The notes: generated from the sequence alone by a model not told the origin. A stretch of 64,000 nt of DNA from Spinacia oleracea (GCF_020520425.1 NC_079487.1:127928385-127992384), one strand, 5' to 3'; shown: positions 20,501-32,230, numbered from the stretch's first letter. Numbers and translations are program-made.

Positions 20501-20829
20501 TTGGGAACTCACCTGTCTCCTGGAAATCCAAGAAACAAGGAACTGTGTCCAAAAGCTCTTCTGAAGCAGAGTACAGAGCAATGGCTGCAGCTGCCTCTGA
20601 GATCACATGGCTTGTTAGACTTCTTGAAGACATTGGAGTCACCAATCTCAAACCTGTCACTCTCCACTGTGACAATCAGTCAACCATTTACATTGGCAAG
20701 AATCCTGCTTTCCATGAAAGAACTAAACATATAGAAATCGACTGTTTTCCATTTACATTGGCTTGCTTGCTGATGTCTTTACAAAAGCCTTACCTTCTCC
20801 TCAATTCAATGAGTTACTCTCCTAGCTAG
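17287..20829 (+). CDS. Copia Pol: protease, integrase, reverse transcriptase, RNase H
   Basis: The open frame is 1180 codons; the first few belong out of frame to Gag, so its ATG is not a real start. The protease active site DSG is at residues 123-125. The GAG-pre-integrase zinc region starts at WHLRLGH (261). The integrase triad is D320, D383 and E419, giving the DDX35E spacing. The reverse transcriptase catalytic YVDD is at 888-891, and RNase H starts at DSDW (1052). Integrase and polymerase residues are intact. The C-terminus is abnormal: after HIEIDC, near 20744, an internal deletion removes the end of RNase H and changes frame. The family's terminal ADVFTKALP segment is present but in another frame at about 20768-20795. 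Confidence 0.93.
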   Translation: MLQAAWIPPGFTGFKSDRKTAAVAYTDEGYTDEEMGEYQQQLQQQQSFYPPERDHSQTQMQPQPGFLIAEQCSQLLSLLNKQQNDKMCPPENQNDEGEPSAHAFMAGNTFCFLTCSQSNWLLDSGASDHMCGNLNMFDSYEAIFGNNEFITIPDGRRVGIQHKGTITINDNIQLKDVLHVPDFHYNLLSINKLCKDQNCTISFTADKCYVQDHSMKEPQVLGSVRSGLYSIDDNKLQTDGVPSSATCFQASNNSKVATQIWHLRLGHVPYNKMKLVIDSLATPLTHDSICQICPVAKQVRSSFPVSSIKSTKMFQLIHLDTWGPYKHKTHSGCTMFLTMVDDFTRTTWTHLLKSKTDAIPVIVSFLNMVETQFNSKVQYIRSDNALELCEGDMKKLLLQKGIAQQTSCSGTPQQNGVVERKHRHLLETARALHFQSKLPMKYWGECVLCATYLINRMPLKSIGNLTPYEKLHGHKPLYDHLRTFGCLVYVSTTKAHRTKFDARAIPCVFIGYSPSRKGYKVLDKNTCKITVSRDVVFHETHFPFHHLDIVLPSDNSSLISEFSPYLFLPVHTLFLPDPDTILPFTISPQIPSHISTSNDSSSEPFSAPSTPHSISNSTPLTTPDSSSISSSVSPVNQPSLNPSPPPIRVSNRSHKPPSYLSNYHCYTATHWCNLVSYKNLPSSHHAMVVLLDNITEPSTYTEAAQKPEWVQAMEKEIAALLHNDTWEVVALPVGKKPIGCKRVFKVKLKADGSLERCKASLVAKGFTQKYGIDYEETFSPVVKMATVRCIIALAANMKWVIYQLDVNNAFLHGDLHEEVYMRMPEGIPNPNNMVCRLKKSLYGLKQASRQWFAKLHGELQHLGFIQSKNDYSLFIKRHGDDITLAAVYVDDILLTGNHLPTINTLKAHLDAVFSIKDLGVMSYFLGIEVGYLPDGVVLTQKKFTKSLLSDCGFDLHKSAVTPLSINTKLYADEGLPYDAPEHYRTLVGKLNFLTHTRPDLCFAVQLLSQFMHMPRIPHVTSLQHVLRYVAHTAGQGIILKAADSLTLQAFSDSDWAACPNTRKSITGHVLLLGNSPVSWKSKKQGTVSKSSSEAEYRAMAAAASEITWLVRLLEDIGVTNLKPVTLHCDNQSTIYIGKNPAFHERTKHIEIDCFPFTLACLLMSLQKPYLLLNSMSYSPS

Positions 20830-20854
20830 GCCTTTCTTCTGCAACCCCTAGCTT

Positions 20855-20863
20855 GAGGGGGGG
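20855..20863 (+). promoter_or_regulatory. Polypurine tract
   Basis: 'gaggggggg' directly precedes the 3' LTR and is the expected plus-strand primer. Confidence 0.9.
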
Positions 20864-21244
20864 TGTTGGTTAATACCATGCAGTACCATGCAATGCAGTA
20901 CCACCTCATTAGTGTGCATCATCTATCACCTGATTATTTCTTCTCTAACTGATTTTAGCTGACGTGGCAAGTCAGCAGGTGGTCTGTTATTCTTCTGCAT
21001 TCTGATTGGTTGTTATGCTCATGCTGCTCTCTGATTGGTTAGGACAGCATTACAGTTTTCTATATAAGCTTATCTATTGTATTATTGCAGTTAGTTAGTT
21101 TTTCCCTAATTGCTTGAGCTGTAAGCAAACCATCAATAAAGATTATACTCTCTCTTCTTCCTTAGCAGCTCAGTTTATAGTTGCTAAGGCCCAAACTGTG
21201 CGTTTGTTCTAAGCTACTTCAATGGAGATCAACTGATTTCATCA
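20864..21244 (+). repeat. 3' LTR of the copia element
   Basis: 381 bp, identical to the 5' LTR except for one visible substitution. It ends at 'catca', followed by the duplicated 'atgtg'. Confidence 0.97.
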
Positions 21245-21249
21245 ATGTG

Positions 21250-22086
21250 CAAGTTGATATAAAATCAAATCCACCAACTAGACAACAAGCATGCATTAAG
21301 CTAAAGATAAGCAAACTAGCAAAGCAACCAAAAAAGAGACGAGTCGAAAGCATACATTTAAGAGACAATTATGTTTATTGGAACATATAATTAATCCCCA
21401 TGTTCCAAAACTCTTTTTTTTTCTTTCTTTTATAATACTCGTATTATAATTTCATAATTAATTAACATCGTTTCTGATTAGTAGAATATTAGTAGAAGTA
21501 CTCGACTGTTATTACATATACGAAGTAGTATTCTATGAACAAAAACAGAAGATATTAGTTACATGTTCAGTGATAGAACATTTTTACGCGGTGAAAAAAG
21601 AAAAAGAAAAAGTTTATGTGCAATAAAAATTGATCCTCTTTTAACTCCGAGGCAAAGTTTGTTGTTTCCTGTAGATCCCAACAAGGCAGTTCAGCAAATC
21701 TTGCCTTTTTTCCCTCCACCCATTCTAATTCTCATGTTTATGTATTGTCTCATTGTCTCATTGCTCATTTCCCAACTTTCTTCACCATGTGCATTTGTGC
21801 ACCCGCACCACCAAACCCACATTCTCCTCTTTCTTTTCATCCGACACTAACACCACCACCACCACCACCACCACTAGTGTCAATAAGTGGTTGGTGTGAC
21901 CGCGCACCTACGCTACGACTACGCCTCATAAACCCATCACAGTCCACTTTCGAAACTTCCAAAAGGCGTTTCTCGTGTCATTTTGTGTTGCGCCTACACC
22001 TTCTACTACTACTGCTACTACTACTACTATCACAGTATTACTCCCTCGTCCTTTATTTTCCGAATTTTATTTTTTTTTATCTTTTT
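21250..22086. other. DNA downstream of the TPR gene, no further gene
   Basis: Lies 3' of the minus-strand TPR gene. It contains a 'caccaccaccaccaccacc' microsatellite near 21850 and a 'ctactactactactact' run near 22005. Nothing else was identified. Confidence 0.5.
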
Positions 22087-24308
22087 TTAGGCATCGAGGG
22101 GTTCATCGCCTAGAAAACACGTGTCCTCGCCACCAGTGTTCCACAGGAAATGGGCGTAGTTGGCAGCATAGTAAGTGTTACTCGGTTCAGCAGAAATAGC
22201 CTCTAAGAAGGTCTCTTCAGCTGCCCATAAGTCGTTCCTTGCTTGCCACAAGAAATTTGCGTATTTGTTGTATGCCTCGGCATCTTTCGGCTCCACCTTT
22301 GTAGCCCTTTTGAAGTATTCCTCGGCTCTGTTACAATTTACAAACAACCACATTGTTATTACCACTTTAAAACATACTACACTGTGCAGATTTTGGGACA
22401 GAGGAAATACTTCTTAGTTCTTATGATTCAATTTGATTCCAATTTTACCGTTTTAATTACGTAATACGGAGTAAAAGTTGGAATAATTTCAGCCGTGAGT
22501 AGCATACGACAAATTATTTCTACTTTGTACAATCATTCACAAAGTAAATCACAGATACTACAATCATACAAGTGCCTTTTCACAGTGCATTTATAACTTT
22601 TGCATAAAAATTCAAACATTTACATTCATCAATCATCACGAATTCAAGATGCAAGCAATGAAATACAATGACTCATTCACATCAATTCGATTACGTTTTA
22701 ACCATATTCTACCACATTTTTAGCCTCGAATTTTCCATTAGTCTACACAACACCATTTTGTGTACGGCCTTGAATTAGTTACATTGTCGCAAACATATCT
22801 AATACGGAGTACAGTATTACAGTCATGTAAACCCAAACACGACAATATGACATGAACCAAACATATCTGATACCGTCATGTAAACACAAACACGACAATA
22901 CGAACACGAACCAAACATAGTATCAAGAAACCCATCGAGAAATAGTACTCCATAATCCGTATAACTCAAGTAAACACTAAACAGATTAGTAAAACTAGAG
23001 TATGAAATTGTACCTGTCAAAGTCATGAACAACGAGGTAGAGGAACTGAGCATAATTAGCCAACAGCAAAACGTTATTAGGCTCTTGAGCTACACAACTT
23101 TGATAATGGAGCTCCGTTTTAAAATAATCCACATAATCATCGGCTTCGATTTTCGCCGTCACCGGCGAAACAAAACTCTGCATGGCTTCATCGTCAAGAG
23201 ATTCATCCCTCACTTGTCCCTGCATTCTAGTAGCTTCGTCTACAATTGAATTCCATATCTCAACTTCCTCCACCTCCTCCTTCTGCCGCGTGTCCTCCCG
23301 TGTGCTCACGGGAGACACACCATCAGGAACAATCGGACGGTGGACAATACCGGAATTATTATTCATCCAACTATCACCATCCATCCCACTCCCAACCAGC
23401 CTACCATTATTCCCACCGCCGTAGTTCCCGCCAACCGCCGCCGTATTACTCCCGGAAGAACTCACTGTAAATATTTTCACCGTGGAGGAGTCGAACTCGA
23501 AATGACTACCACTGCTAAAATCTCTCACCTCTACGGTGGCAACCGGTGGCGTAACGGCAATTGCGGCGGAGGTGGACATTGAGTAGACAGTGAAATTGGC
23601 AAGTAAAATCATGACGTAAACCATGAGAGTAGGAGTGTGAGAGAACACTTGCTGAAAAAGCCATACAAATGAAGCATGCATTTCACTCTGTACTCTCGCT
23701 AATATTCCTTGCAAATCTTCGAAATACAAGATCTCTCTCATCTGAAGAGTGTAACTGTGGAGTTCTCGAATTATAAACACCATTGATGAAAACGCTTTTT
23801 TCACCGAACAATAAGTGGATTCTCCGGCTTCTGTGAAATTATCTTGCAATTGTTTCTTCTTTTGTTTGATCATTCTGAGTGAGAGTGGGAGATCTAAGCT
23901 TTTCGCCTTCATTTCGACGTTTTGGATCTCCATTAACGAAGATTCCACCAATGAATTTTCTTCTTCGTCGTCATCGGTTAAATTGAGATTTGTCTGAGAT
24001 TCGGTGAAATTTTCTACGCTATTTTCGTCGGAAATTTGAAATCGGATGGCTAATTTCTGAAGTTTTCTGGAGAATTCTTCGTCGGAAGAAGTGTCGAAGT
24101 TTGCGCTACAAGCTCTACGGATGGTGGGGAGGGAAGAAGGTCTCTGTTTTGGCTTAAACTCAAAAGAACGTGTTCTGTTTATCTTGGAAGACGACGACGT
24201 CGTTCCAAGAAAAGTAGATCGGTATAGCAAAACGGCGTCGTTTGATTTCTTTGGTGACATGGTGGTCGGAGAATGAGGAAATTGCAGACACGGCGCTGCC
24301 ACCGCCAT
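22087..24308 (-). CDS. TPR-like superfamily protein (At2g29670/At1g07280 type)
   Basis: There are two exons on the minus strand, 24308-23014 and 22327-22087, joined through a split Arg codon (AG|A) across a GT-AG intron of 686 bp; the product is 511 residues. The N-terminus is basic and Ser-rich and could be an organelle transit peptide. A segment at about 225-250 (TLMVYVMILLANFTVYSMS) is hydrophobic and may be a membrane anchor. The C-terminus carries TPR-like helices: YQSCVAQEPNNVLLLANYAQ, AEEYFKRATKVEPKDAEAYN, KYANFLW and AEETFLEAISAEPSNTYYAA with NYAHFLW. This matches an uncharacterised plant family in which the C-terminal half is well conserved. The molecular role is unknown. The start is the first ATG with a sensible N-terminus; a second Met follows at residue 17. 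Confidence 0.88.
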
Positions 24309-24764
24309 CTCTTTCCTTACAAATTTTCTCTCTCCTCCAATAACAATTCAACAAACTGATGAATCAAAAAACAAATTCTACAAAAGAAAATCCGAGAAAC
24401 AAATTGAAGAGTGAGATTTAGAAAAAGAAACTTTCAAACTTCGAGCTTAAATTAAATTAAATGTTCTATAAAATAATTTAATTTCCTGGCACTTTAATCA
24501 TTAGTTAAGCCAGGAAATTCGGATCGAAATGCGCAGTTCAATGTGGTTCACTAACCCAAATATTGAAAAAATTAATTTATGAGACTAGAAAATAAATCAA
24601 TATTGTTGAAATATATTGAGGAATTTTGGTAAATAAATGGTCGGCGAAAAACTGGTGGTCGGTGAGTGTTTTCCGGCGAGGGAGTGAAGTGAGGAGAGAG
24701 AAAGGAAAAGGGGATCTTTCCTTATTTTATTTATGAACACACGGAGAAATGAAGGAATCTTTGT

Positions 24765-24776
24765 GTATATATATAG
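24765..24776 (-). promoter_or_regulatory. Candidate TATA box of the TPR gene
   Basis: An alternating T/A run, read on the minus strand as 'ctatatatatac', lies about 460 bp upstream of the ATG. It is followed by a CT-rich leader ('ctctctcctcacttc'), so a long or intron-containing 5' UTR is likely. Inferred from composition only. Confidence 0.35.
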
Positions 24777-24809
24777 GGGGAACATGAGACACACAGCCGT
24801 ATTAAAAAA

Positions 24810-25727
24810 TCTTTTAAGAAATAAAAGGCAAAATTAAATAAACATAAATTGAATAAAACAATTTATTCAAAAAAGAAAGAATAAAGACAAAAGTTTGTAT
24901 ACGTAGAACGTAGAAGAGTATAAATCGTATACGGAGTAATTACGATACCGTACAGGCGTACTGTATAATTTAGGAAAAGTGTGTGAGTGTATTTATGTAG
25001 TTGCGGTCAAAAAAATTTAAAGGGAAATTCTGATGCTTTTACGTAATTCTAAGGGAGGTGTTAAACATTTTTGGTTTGGTAATGATTTCTTTCACGAATT
25101 CAATTAGCTTGTTATTTGTACTCCGTATTGTAAAATATGATACAGTATTGAAAGAAAATTATTCTATTTTGTGTAACTTTTAAAAAAAATAACTATAAAA
25201 TTATAAAAACGAGTACTCTGTACGTAATAGGTTATATATTTAATTAATTCAAAGCTATATTGTGAGTTATCAAAATACCATGGAGTATTTGTCCATGAGA
25301 TATATATGCGTCGGGTTTAACTTACATTTTTTTATTAGTATAATAAAAAGCCGTTTACCCAATCTAATTATTTACATATTTTTTACTACCTTAATAAATC
25401 CAACTTTTTGTTTTATGATTTATATTGAATTATTAAATTCATTATCTCTGCAATACTTATGTTGATATTGAATTAAATTTATTGTCTCTGTAATACTTAT
25501 ATTGATTTTAAAAGACGATGTAATACTCATGTTAATTTTAAAAACTGATAACAGAAATCTAGAACCTAGCTAGCTTTTCTGATTTTTATATTTTTGTTTT
25601 TAGTTTCTTAAAGAAGCAAAAACTAAAAACATGAATCTGAACGGTCGATTGTAAGTTATTCGTATACTAAAAGGTTGAGATCGGTCACAACTATTTTGAG
25701 GCTAGCCAAATCACTCTCTTATACTTA
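24810..25727. other. AT-rich intergenic DNA, nothing recognised
   Basis: It contains several 'tactccgta' fragments and short open frames without domains. Confidence 0.5.
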
Positions 25728-25736
25728 TACAAAGTA

Positions 25737-26078
25737 GGGTGATGATAAAGGTCGCAAGTTGCGACAACATTTAGTTGTCGCAATCTTACATGTCGGAGTT
25801 TAATTGGTACATATAGGCGCCACGTAGGATATGAGTCATCATAATATTTTTACTATCAATGCAAAAAATTTACTATGAAAATATGTAAATAAGGTAATCG
25901 ATATAAAAAAAGAAACAAATTAGAATATTAAGATTTTCCTACTTTTATTTTAAACATGTATAATAGGATATATAAGTTAAATATTTTAGATTCCAATTTA
26001 AATCATGACACATAATCATGACATGTTATCATTGTGACACGGCTTAAAGGTCGCATGTTGCGACCTTTATCATTTTCG
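25737..26078. mobile_element. Small MULE-type MITE, copy 2 (342 bp)
   Basis: Perfect 9-bp target duplication 'tacaaagta' (25728-25736 and 26079-26087). The ends 'gggtgatgataaaggtcgca' and, inverted, 'cgaaaatgataaaggtcgca' are followed by 'agttgcgac' or 'acatgcgac', so each end also forms a short internal palindrome. There is no coding capacity. The 9-bp duplication places it with Mutator-like elements. Confidence 0.85.
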
Positions 26079-26087
26079 TACAAAGTA

Positions 26088-29000
26088 TATGCACAATTGG
26101 AAGGCGTCGTATATATTTAAGTTATTTAATTACATGTATTTGTACTATGTATGTAGTACGGAGTATTACTTTTTTAAATATTATGGATTGTCAATATTGA
26201 AATTATGGGTGATTGAACAATGTATGATTAGTGAGTATTATACTTCTATGTGATTGTTTTATTTAACAGAAGATCATAACACATGGTATATATGTAAGTA
26301 GAATCGGGTACCAAAACATTGAAGTAAAGCAATAAGTCAAGGAAATTCTCAACTTTGCATTACTTTACATAATTTTTCATGATAAAGTTGTAAACGGAAT
26401 GCATATTCGACAAGAAAATAAATTAATTCCCAAGTTCCCACCATCATTTTCTTGCTATTGGACTTAATTATTATAATTAAGAGCATTTCGTCTTTTGTTC
26501 ATATGTTCATACAGAGCGTTAAACATAAAATGCATAGTAATTAACATACTTTGCATGTCCTTACATATGAACAGGCCTTTTAAAAAAATCTCAATACATT
26601 CGGTGCCTGATTCATATTTTTAAAATTATGTACCACGTACAGTTCATATTTTATTATCTTTAATTAATAACACTAAGTTTTTAATTAAAGTGTTCAATTC
26701 ATTAAAATCTAAAGGCATTTTACTATTCTAGCTAGATATTTTAGGTAAACATATATGCTTGTACACCAAATTATTGAGGAGTCAGCATACACATAGTAAA
26801 AAAAACATAGAATGTACGGAGTATATATTATCTAAAAGTACATATAAAAAATTACCGTAAATGTAACTTTCTGATCCGTATTGTTTTCTGAACGGAGGGA
26901 GAAAGTTATTATTATTGCCACGCTTAATTAAGTATTTAATTAAATACGTAGTGTAATTCTTCTTTAATAAAAAGTACACCAAAGGTTACCATGGTGAAAA
27001 TTAACGAAATTAGGCGTGCATCCTATCCAGTCATATACTTCGTATATACTACTACTACGGTATTACTATTTGTTCATCAATTGATGTGTGTACACAGTTT
27101 GTGTAAGCTTAGCTACTACAGTATATTACGTGCAAATTAAACAAATGTGATGCATGCATGCAACGGGCAATAACCGTACCTCAGCTCTTACTTATGCTTA
27201 TCCTAATATTTGGGGAGGAATCATTAATTATACATAGGGGAATCAAAATATAACATACGAGTTTTATAACCATGTGAAACAAAAATAAAATTGGAAAAAA
27301 AACAAGTATAAACTAAAGAAGCAAAATTTTCCTTGTACTATATATATATGTCTATATCTCTAACAATTTCTAACTTTCAGCGTAAATTTAACACTTGAAC
27401 GAATTAAATTTCCGTAATACATATGATTTTTTTTAAAAAACATACCATGGGGGAGGTCATGATCCCACCAACCCCCCTTAATTGCACCCGGCAATATTTT
27501 TCAGTTTTATTAGATTGAATTTAATTTAAATGTGTATCTATTACATTAAACTAAAACAAACAACATGAGTGACACATGTCACTTTTTGGTGCAAAATTTT
27601 TCCGCTAAATTTTCTTCTCTAAAAATATATCTACTTTGTTTCTTTTTTATTTTCTATCTTTTTTTATAGATTGTTTACATATGAAAAAAAAAATGAAATA
27701 ATATAAAATATGACAACTAATAGATATCATATTATCACATAATAATAATTTGTTTAAAATAATTTTAGTAATATTTTAGTCAAATTAACATATTAAGCAT
27801 ATAACATATGTAATACGTTTTCCCTCAACAACAAAAAAAAACATATGTAATACGTAATAGGACCAAAATTATATAAAATGATTAAATGAGTATGTAACTG
27901 ATTTATTTATTACGCATTTGCTTTAAGAGGAGAAATATACCAACTAAACATTTAATACAAAAAATGATCAAATAATAATTTTAAAAATTCGAATTTAATC
28001 TAACTTTTTTTAATAAAGGTAAGAGGAAGAAGAACATTAGGGGACTTTCATTATATTTAAAAAGAGTAAAAAAAGGGAAAAAAAATAAAGGCCTTAATCG
28101 CGGTCCTAAGCCACCAAGATAAGATCTATTTTGAATTTAGACGTGTTCGGTGTTTAGATTCTTAGTTTCTTACTCATTTTGTGACGGAGTGTACGTACTT
28201 TAAGTATCATCATCATGTACTCGCATCCGTACGTAGTACGTATGGTTTGCGCGCTTAGGAAATTGAATTTGGTTTTAGAAATAAAAGATGAAAGTTAACG
28301 TTGCATATAGCTTTGATTCTCTGTTGTTGATGTCTGATTCTGCTATCTAGTATGATTTCCACATCGATCAACTTGGTTTTATGGCAATTGGCAAAAACTA
28401 CGGGAAATGTATCATTATTTTTATTCTAATTAAAACACATGCCCAACGTGATTGAGCTAATTTTCTTGATTAATGATTCTAACTCTTTTTTTAAAAAAAA
28501 ATTACTCCTTGTTATTTTTCCATTTCACGATCGATTAAGATATAATAATTCCCATACAATTTCAAAATAAATACAATATTTCCGTGGGATGGTTTAGCCG
28601 CCGTTAAGGTTATAATCCAAGCGGAAGATATATATGGATGTACGTACTATAAACAGTAAATATTTAGGAATGAATAAAGTTAGTTAAAAGTTAAAACGAC
28701 ACTTGTTTATTTATTTTGAGCGGAGGGAGTAACGGATAGTACAAAGTATGCAATAACTTTTTATATTTTGATGAGCAAAATTCGTAAAATATTAACAAGT
28801 GCATCTGTCAAACTATTACAAATACGGAGCACTTAAATATATACCATGATATTTTTTTTTATGGGAAAATACTTAATTTGTACGGAGTGTCAACTTATAT
28901 AGAAATGATTAATTATAATATCTTGAAGAACAATAACGGCAAAAATAAATCTTAATAAATATTCGTTTCATTTTCCCATTCATTAAATAAGTAGGTATTT

Positions 29001-29837
29001 TGTCTTGATATTCCTCTGACTTAAAAGATGTAATATTGGCAGTAATAAAATACAGAAAGATATGTATAGAAAAAACACAAAATGTCTAAGCAGCTGGCTG
29101 CTAAGGAACTAACGGTGGAGAATAGATTGTTAACTGGTAAGTCAGGGTAAGGGTCAGGGTCAGGGTCATGCTCGTGGGGCTATGCCCAAACTCAAACTCA
29201 TTTGAGAACAAGTAGCGCATTAAATAATACACCATTTGTAAACTCTCGAAGAAGATTAGTTCACTCGTTGAATACGGTGGAAACTCCTCGTAGTAAAAGA
29301 AAAAATACGTCCTCCACTTAATTAATGGACTTGTGGGTGTTTGGGATCTTGTAATCTTGTTTGATTCATTTTGTTAATGGCAGATCTTAAATGATTTTAC
29401 AAGGGATTTTAGAAGAATTAAGCAATATATTAAATAATTTATATAATTATACACAAATGTACGTGGACATAACTAAAAATACACTACGGAATTTTTTTGT
29501 CCTGGTAGCCGGTCCACCCAAGCCATACGTCTCGATATATTTTTTCGAGTCTACTTTTTATACCTTTTATGATTATAAAATGAGAGATGATATTAACGTT
29601 CAAATATACAGCGTCAAGCATAAAAAGGTAAATGTAATCATTAAATCGAAACGAAGCGAGTATTCCGTAAAAAGCTAAACTACTTGTTGATTAACTGATC
29701 AATGTGAAATTACTCAAATTAGTCATTGCTTTAGTTACCTAGCTTGTTGATATCATCACATATTCACGTGACTACGTTCTTCGCGGGTCTAGTATGATTT
29801 AAACTTTTTACTCTGTAATTTCTTGTCTAGTCTAATA
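26088..29837. other. Gene-poor AT-rich region
   Basis: About 3.7 kb without a recognisable gene. At 29080-29320 a short coding-like patch occurs (MSKQLAAKELTVENRLLTG, a 'gggtca' tandem run at 29142-29167, then NSRRRLVHSLNTVETPRSKR) that could be a remnant of an unidentified gene. No terminal repeats of known families were seen. Confidence 0.4.
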
Positions 29838-30096
29838 CTTCATCCGTTCCACAATAGATGCGTCGTTTCTCATTTGCACGTATGCCAACACGCTTTTTTA
29901 AGCATAAATATCTCTAAACGCGTTTAAGTAAAATTTATAAAAAGTTGATATTTGGAATCCTTGTATTAATACGAATTTAACAAGATCTCATTTGACTATG
30001 TTTTTTCTTACACAACAGTGAAATAATGATTGTCAAAGTTGATTGATGAATAGTGGGGAAATGAGAAACGATGCATCTATTGTGGATCGGAGGAAG
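29838..30096. mobile_element. Stowaway-like MITE (family 'cacaatagatgc')
   Basis: TA on both sides. The ends 'cttcatccgttccacaatag' and, inverted, 'cttcctccgatccacaatag' both lead into 'atgc' and 'cgtttctcat'. Length 259 bp; no coding capacity. Confidence 0.8.
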
Positions 30097-30384
30097 TACA
30101 AAGTACCAAATTTTATTTGGTATGGGTTTGATCCGATGTCATGATTTGACTATATTTTGTTAACCATGTTTGTACGGTAATATCAATATTAACCATGTAA
30201 GAAAACATTAAAAAGTTTAGATATCTAATTTTTCACAACTTTTATAAGATACGAAACTAAAAATACATAGCAATAAGCAAACGAAAGAATAAAGTTCAAT
30301 CTGATTTGATTTTAACCAGAATAAAGTGATGAGAACATAGTGTAGCTACTTTTAAGTGGTCACTACCTCATTGCTAATTTGCTA

Positions 30385-30712
30385 CTCCCTCCGTCCCGGA
30401 ATATTTGACTTGTTTTCTTTATTGGGCCGTCCCTTAATACTTGACCTGTTTCTAAAAATGGAAATATTCTAACAATATTATATTATTTCTCACTCCACCT
30501 CTATTGACCCACCTACCCCCTACTCCATACAAAAAATAATTAAAAATTCAACCCCTACTCTCCCCCAACCCCACCTCTTAACCCACCTCCCACTAACTAC
30601 ATTAAAATAATACCCCACTATCAACTACTACCTATTAAATTAAATAAGTCATTTTAAAGTCCTTAAACTCTGTACCGATCAAACCGGATCGAGTATTCCG
30701 GGACGGAGGGAG
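30385..30712 (+). mobile_element. Stowaway-like MITE 'CTCCCTCCGTCCC' family, copy A
   Basis: Flanked by TA. It starts 'ctccctccgtcccggaatat' and ends 'attccgggacggagggag'. It is 328 bp with a pyrimidine-rich body ('aattcaacccctactctccc'). Confidence 0.85.
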
Positions 30713-30800
30713 TATATCTAAACTTTGCACGAAACTCTAGCTAGATGCCTAGTCCATTGACTCCCTAGCCCTAAGTGATAGAGTATTTCCTTGTGGTTTA

Positions 30801-31127
30801 CTCCCTCCGTCCCGGAATACTTGACCTGTTTTCCTTATCGGGCCGTCCCTTAATACTTGACCTGTTTCTAAAAATGGAAATATTCTAACAATATTATATT
30901 ATTTCTCACTCCACCCCTATTAACCCACCTACCCCTACTCCATACAAAAAATAATTAAAAATTCAACCCCTACTCTCCCCCAACCCCACATCTTAACCCA
31001 CCTCCCACTAACTATATTAAAATAATAGCCCACTATCATCTACTACCTATTAAATTAAATAAGTCAATTCAAGTCCCTTAAACTCTGTGCCGGTCAAACC
31101 GGATCGAGTATTCCGGGACGGAGGGAG
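30801..31127 (+). mobile_element. Stowaway-like MITE 'CTCCCTCCGTCCC' family, copy B
   Basis: Flanked by TA, 327 bp, same orientation as copy A and highly similar to it. Only 88 bp separates the two. Confidence 0.87.
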
Positions 31128-31728
31128 TATGTTTGAAATTTGAATGACAAGGTATTTGTACATACAAGTATAGATTGCCGTCTCGGAAATTTGCATTGCA
31201 TCATGCAAGATTGAGGTGGTACTTATACTTGGTAGATTAAATATACGCTTCCCAGTCAGATCATAGGTGAAGGTTTAAATTTCACATTTTGTAAATGGTG
31301 GCGTATCTTGGTCAAAAAATTACGAGGGACCAAGGTTTGAAATTTTAACATTGTACTGTATACAGATGCATTCAATTCATATGTGATCAGCGTGTATCAT
31401 TTTATATGCAAATATTAAATTTGTTTATTTAATAACTTTTAAAAACTTATCAGGAGCTTGACCTCAAATAGCCTCGTTAGAAGATCCTCCCTAATGATAA
31501 ATTGTTTCACACCCTTTAAGTTTTATACTACGAAGTATGCATTTCCAATGCATTATGCATTGTTGAAACCATGAACAATATACAACTATACACCAATAAA
31601 CATTTGTAGAATGGGGCCAGAGATGAAATGTGGGTCCGAAATGTTTAGGCCCAGTAAAAACAGAAACGAAGTCCATACTCCATGAGTATATGACTCTATG
31701 GTCAGGAATTCAGGATATTATCAAATTA

Positions 31729-32056
31729 CTCCCTCCGTCCCGGAATACTCGACCCGGTTTGACCGGCACAGAGTTTAAGGAACTTGAATTGACTTATTTA
31801 ATTTAATAGGTAGTAATTGATAGTGGGGTATTATTTTAATGTAGTTAGTGGGAGGTGGGTTAAGAGGTGGGGTTGAGGGAGAGTAGGGGTTGAATTTTTA
31901 ATTACTTTTTGTATGGAGTAGGGGGTAGGTGGGTTAATAGGGGTGGAGTGAGAAATAATATAATATTGTTAAAATATTTCCATTTTTAGAAACAGGTCAA
32001 GTATTAAGGGACGGCCCGATAAGGAAAACAGGTCAAGTATTCCGGGACGGAGGGAG
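31729..32056 (-). mobile_element. Stowaway-like MITE 'CTCCCTCCGTCCC' family, copy C (inverted)
   Basis: Flanked by TA, 328 bp, inverted relative to copies A and B (the 'gacccggtttgaccgg' end comes first). Confidence 0.87.
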
Positions 32057-32230
32057 TAGTAAATTACGGTATCAAGTATCAAGTATCAAGTATCAACTCC
32101 TTGGTTGTGTTCAGTTGAGTGCAACATTAACGGTTTCCCATTTCCAAGAGGTCAATTTCAATCTAGCTCTGGCCCCCATTCCCCATTTCCCCTCTTTAGC
32201 TATTTTCCTGAGTTTTTATGGTTTTTGTTA

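Larger units (their letters stand above)
15712..21244 (+). mobile_element. Ty1-copia LTR retrotransposon, structurally complete and very young
   Basis: The element is 5,533 bp with two 381-bp LTRs beginning 'tgttgg' and ending 'catca'. It is flanked by a 5-bp target duplication 'atgtg' (15707-15711 and 21245-21249). The LTRs differ at one position I can see (t in the 5' copy near 15797, c in the 3' copy), so insertion is recent. It has a primer-binding site, gag, protease, integrase, reverse transcriptase, RNase H in copia order and a polypurine tract. Two coding lesions, a frameshift at the gag/protease junction and a truncated RNase H end, mean this copy probably moved with proteins supplied by an intact relative, or acquired the lesions on insertion. 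The lineage was not assigned. Confidence 0.97.

Noticed and set aside
22823..23053. Open frame in the TPR gene intron
   Set aside because: Built from a short direct repeat ('catgtaaacacaaacacgac') in intron sequence; no coding signal.
29142..29167. 'agggtcagggtcaggg' tandem run resembling telomeric repeat
   Set aside because: The unit is not the plant telomere repeat TTTAGGG and the run is only a few units long.
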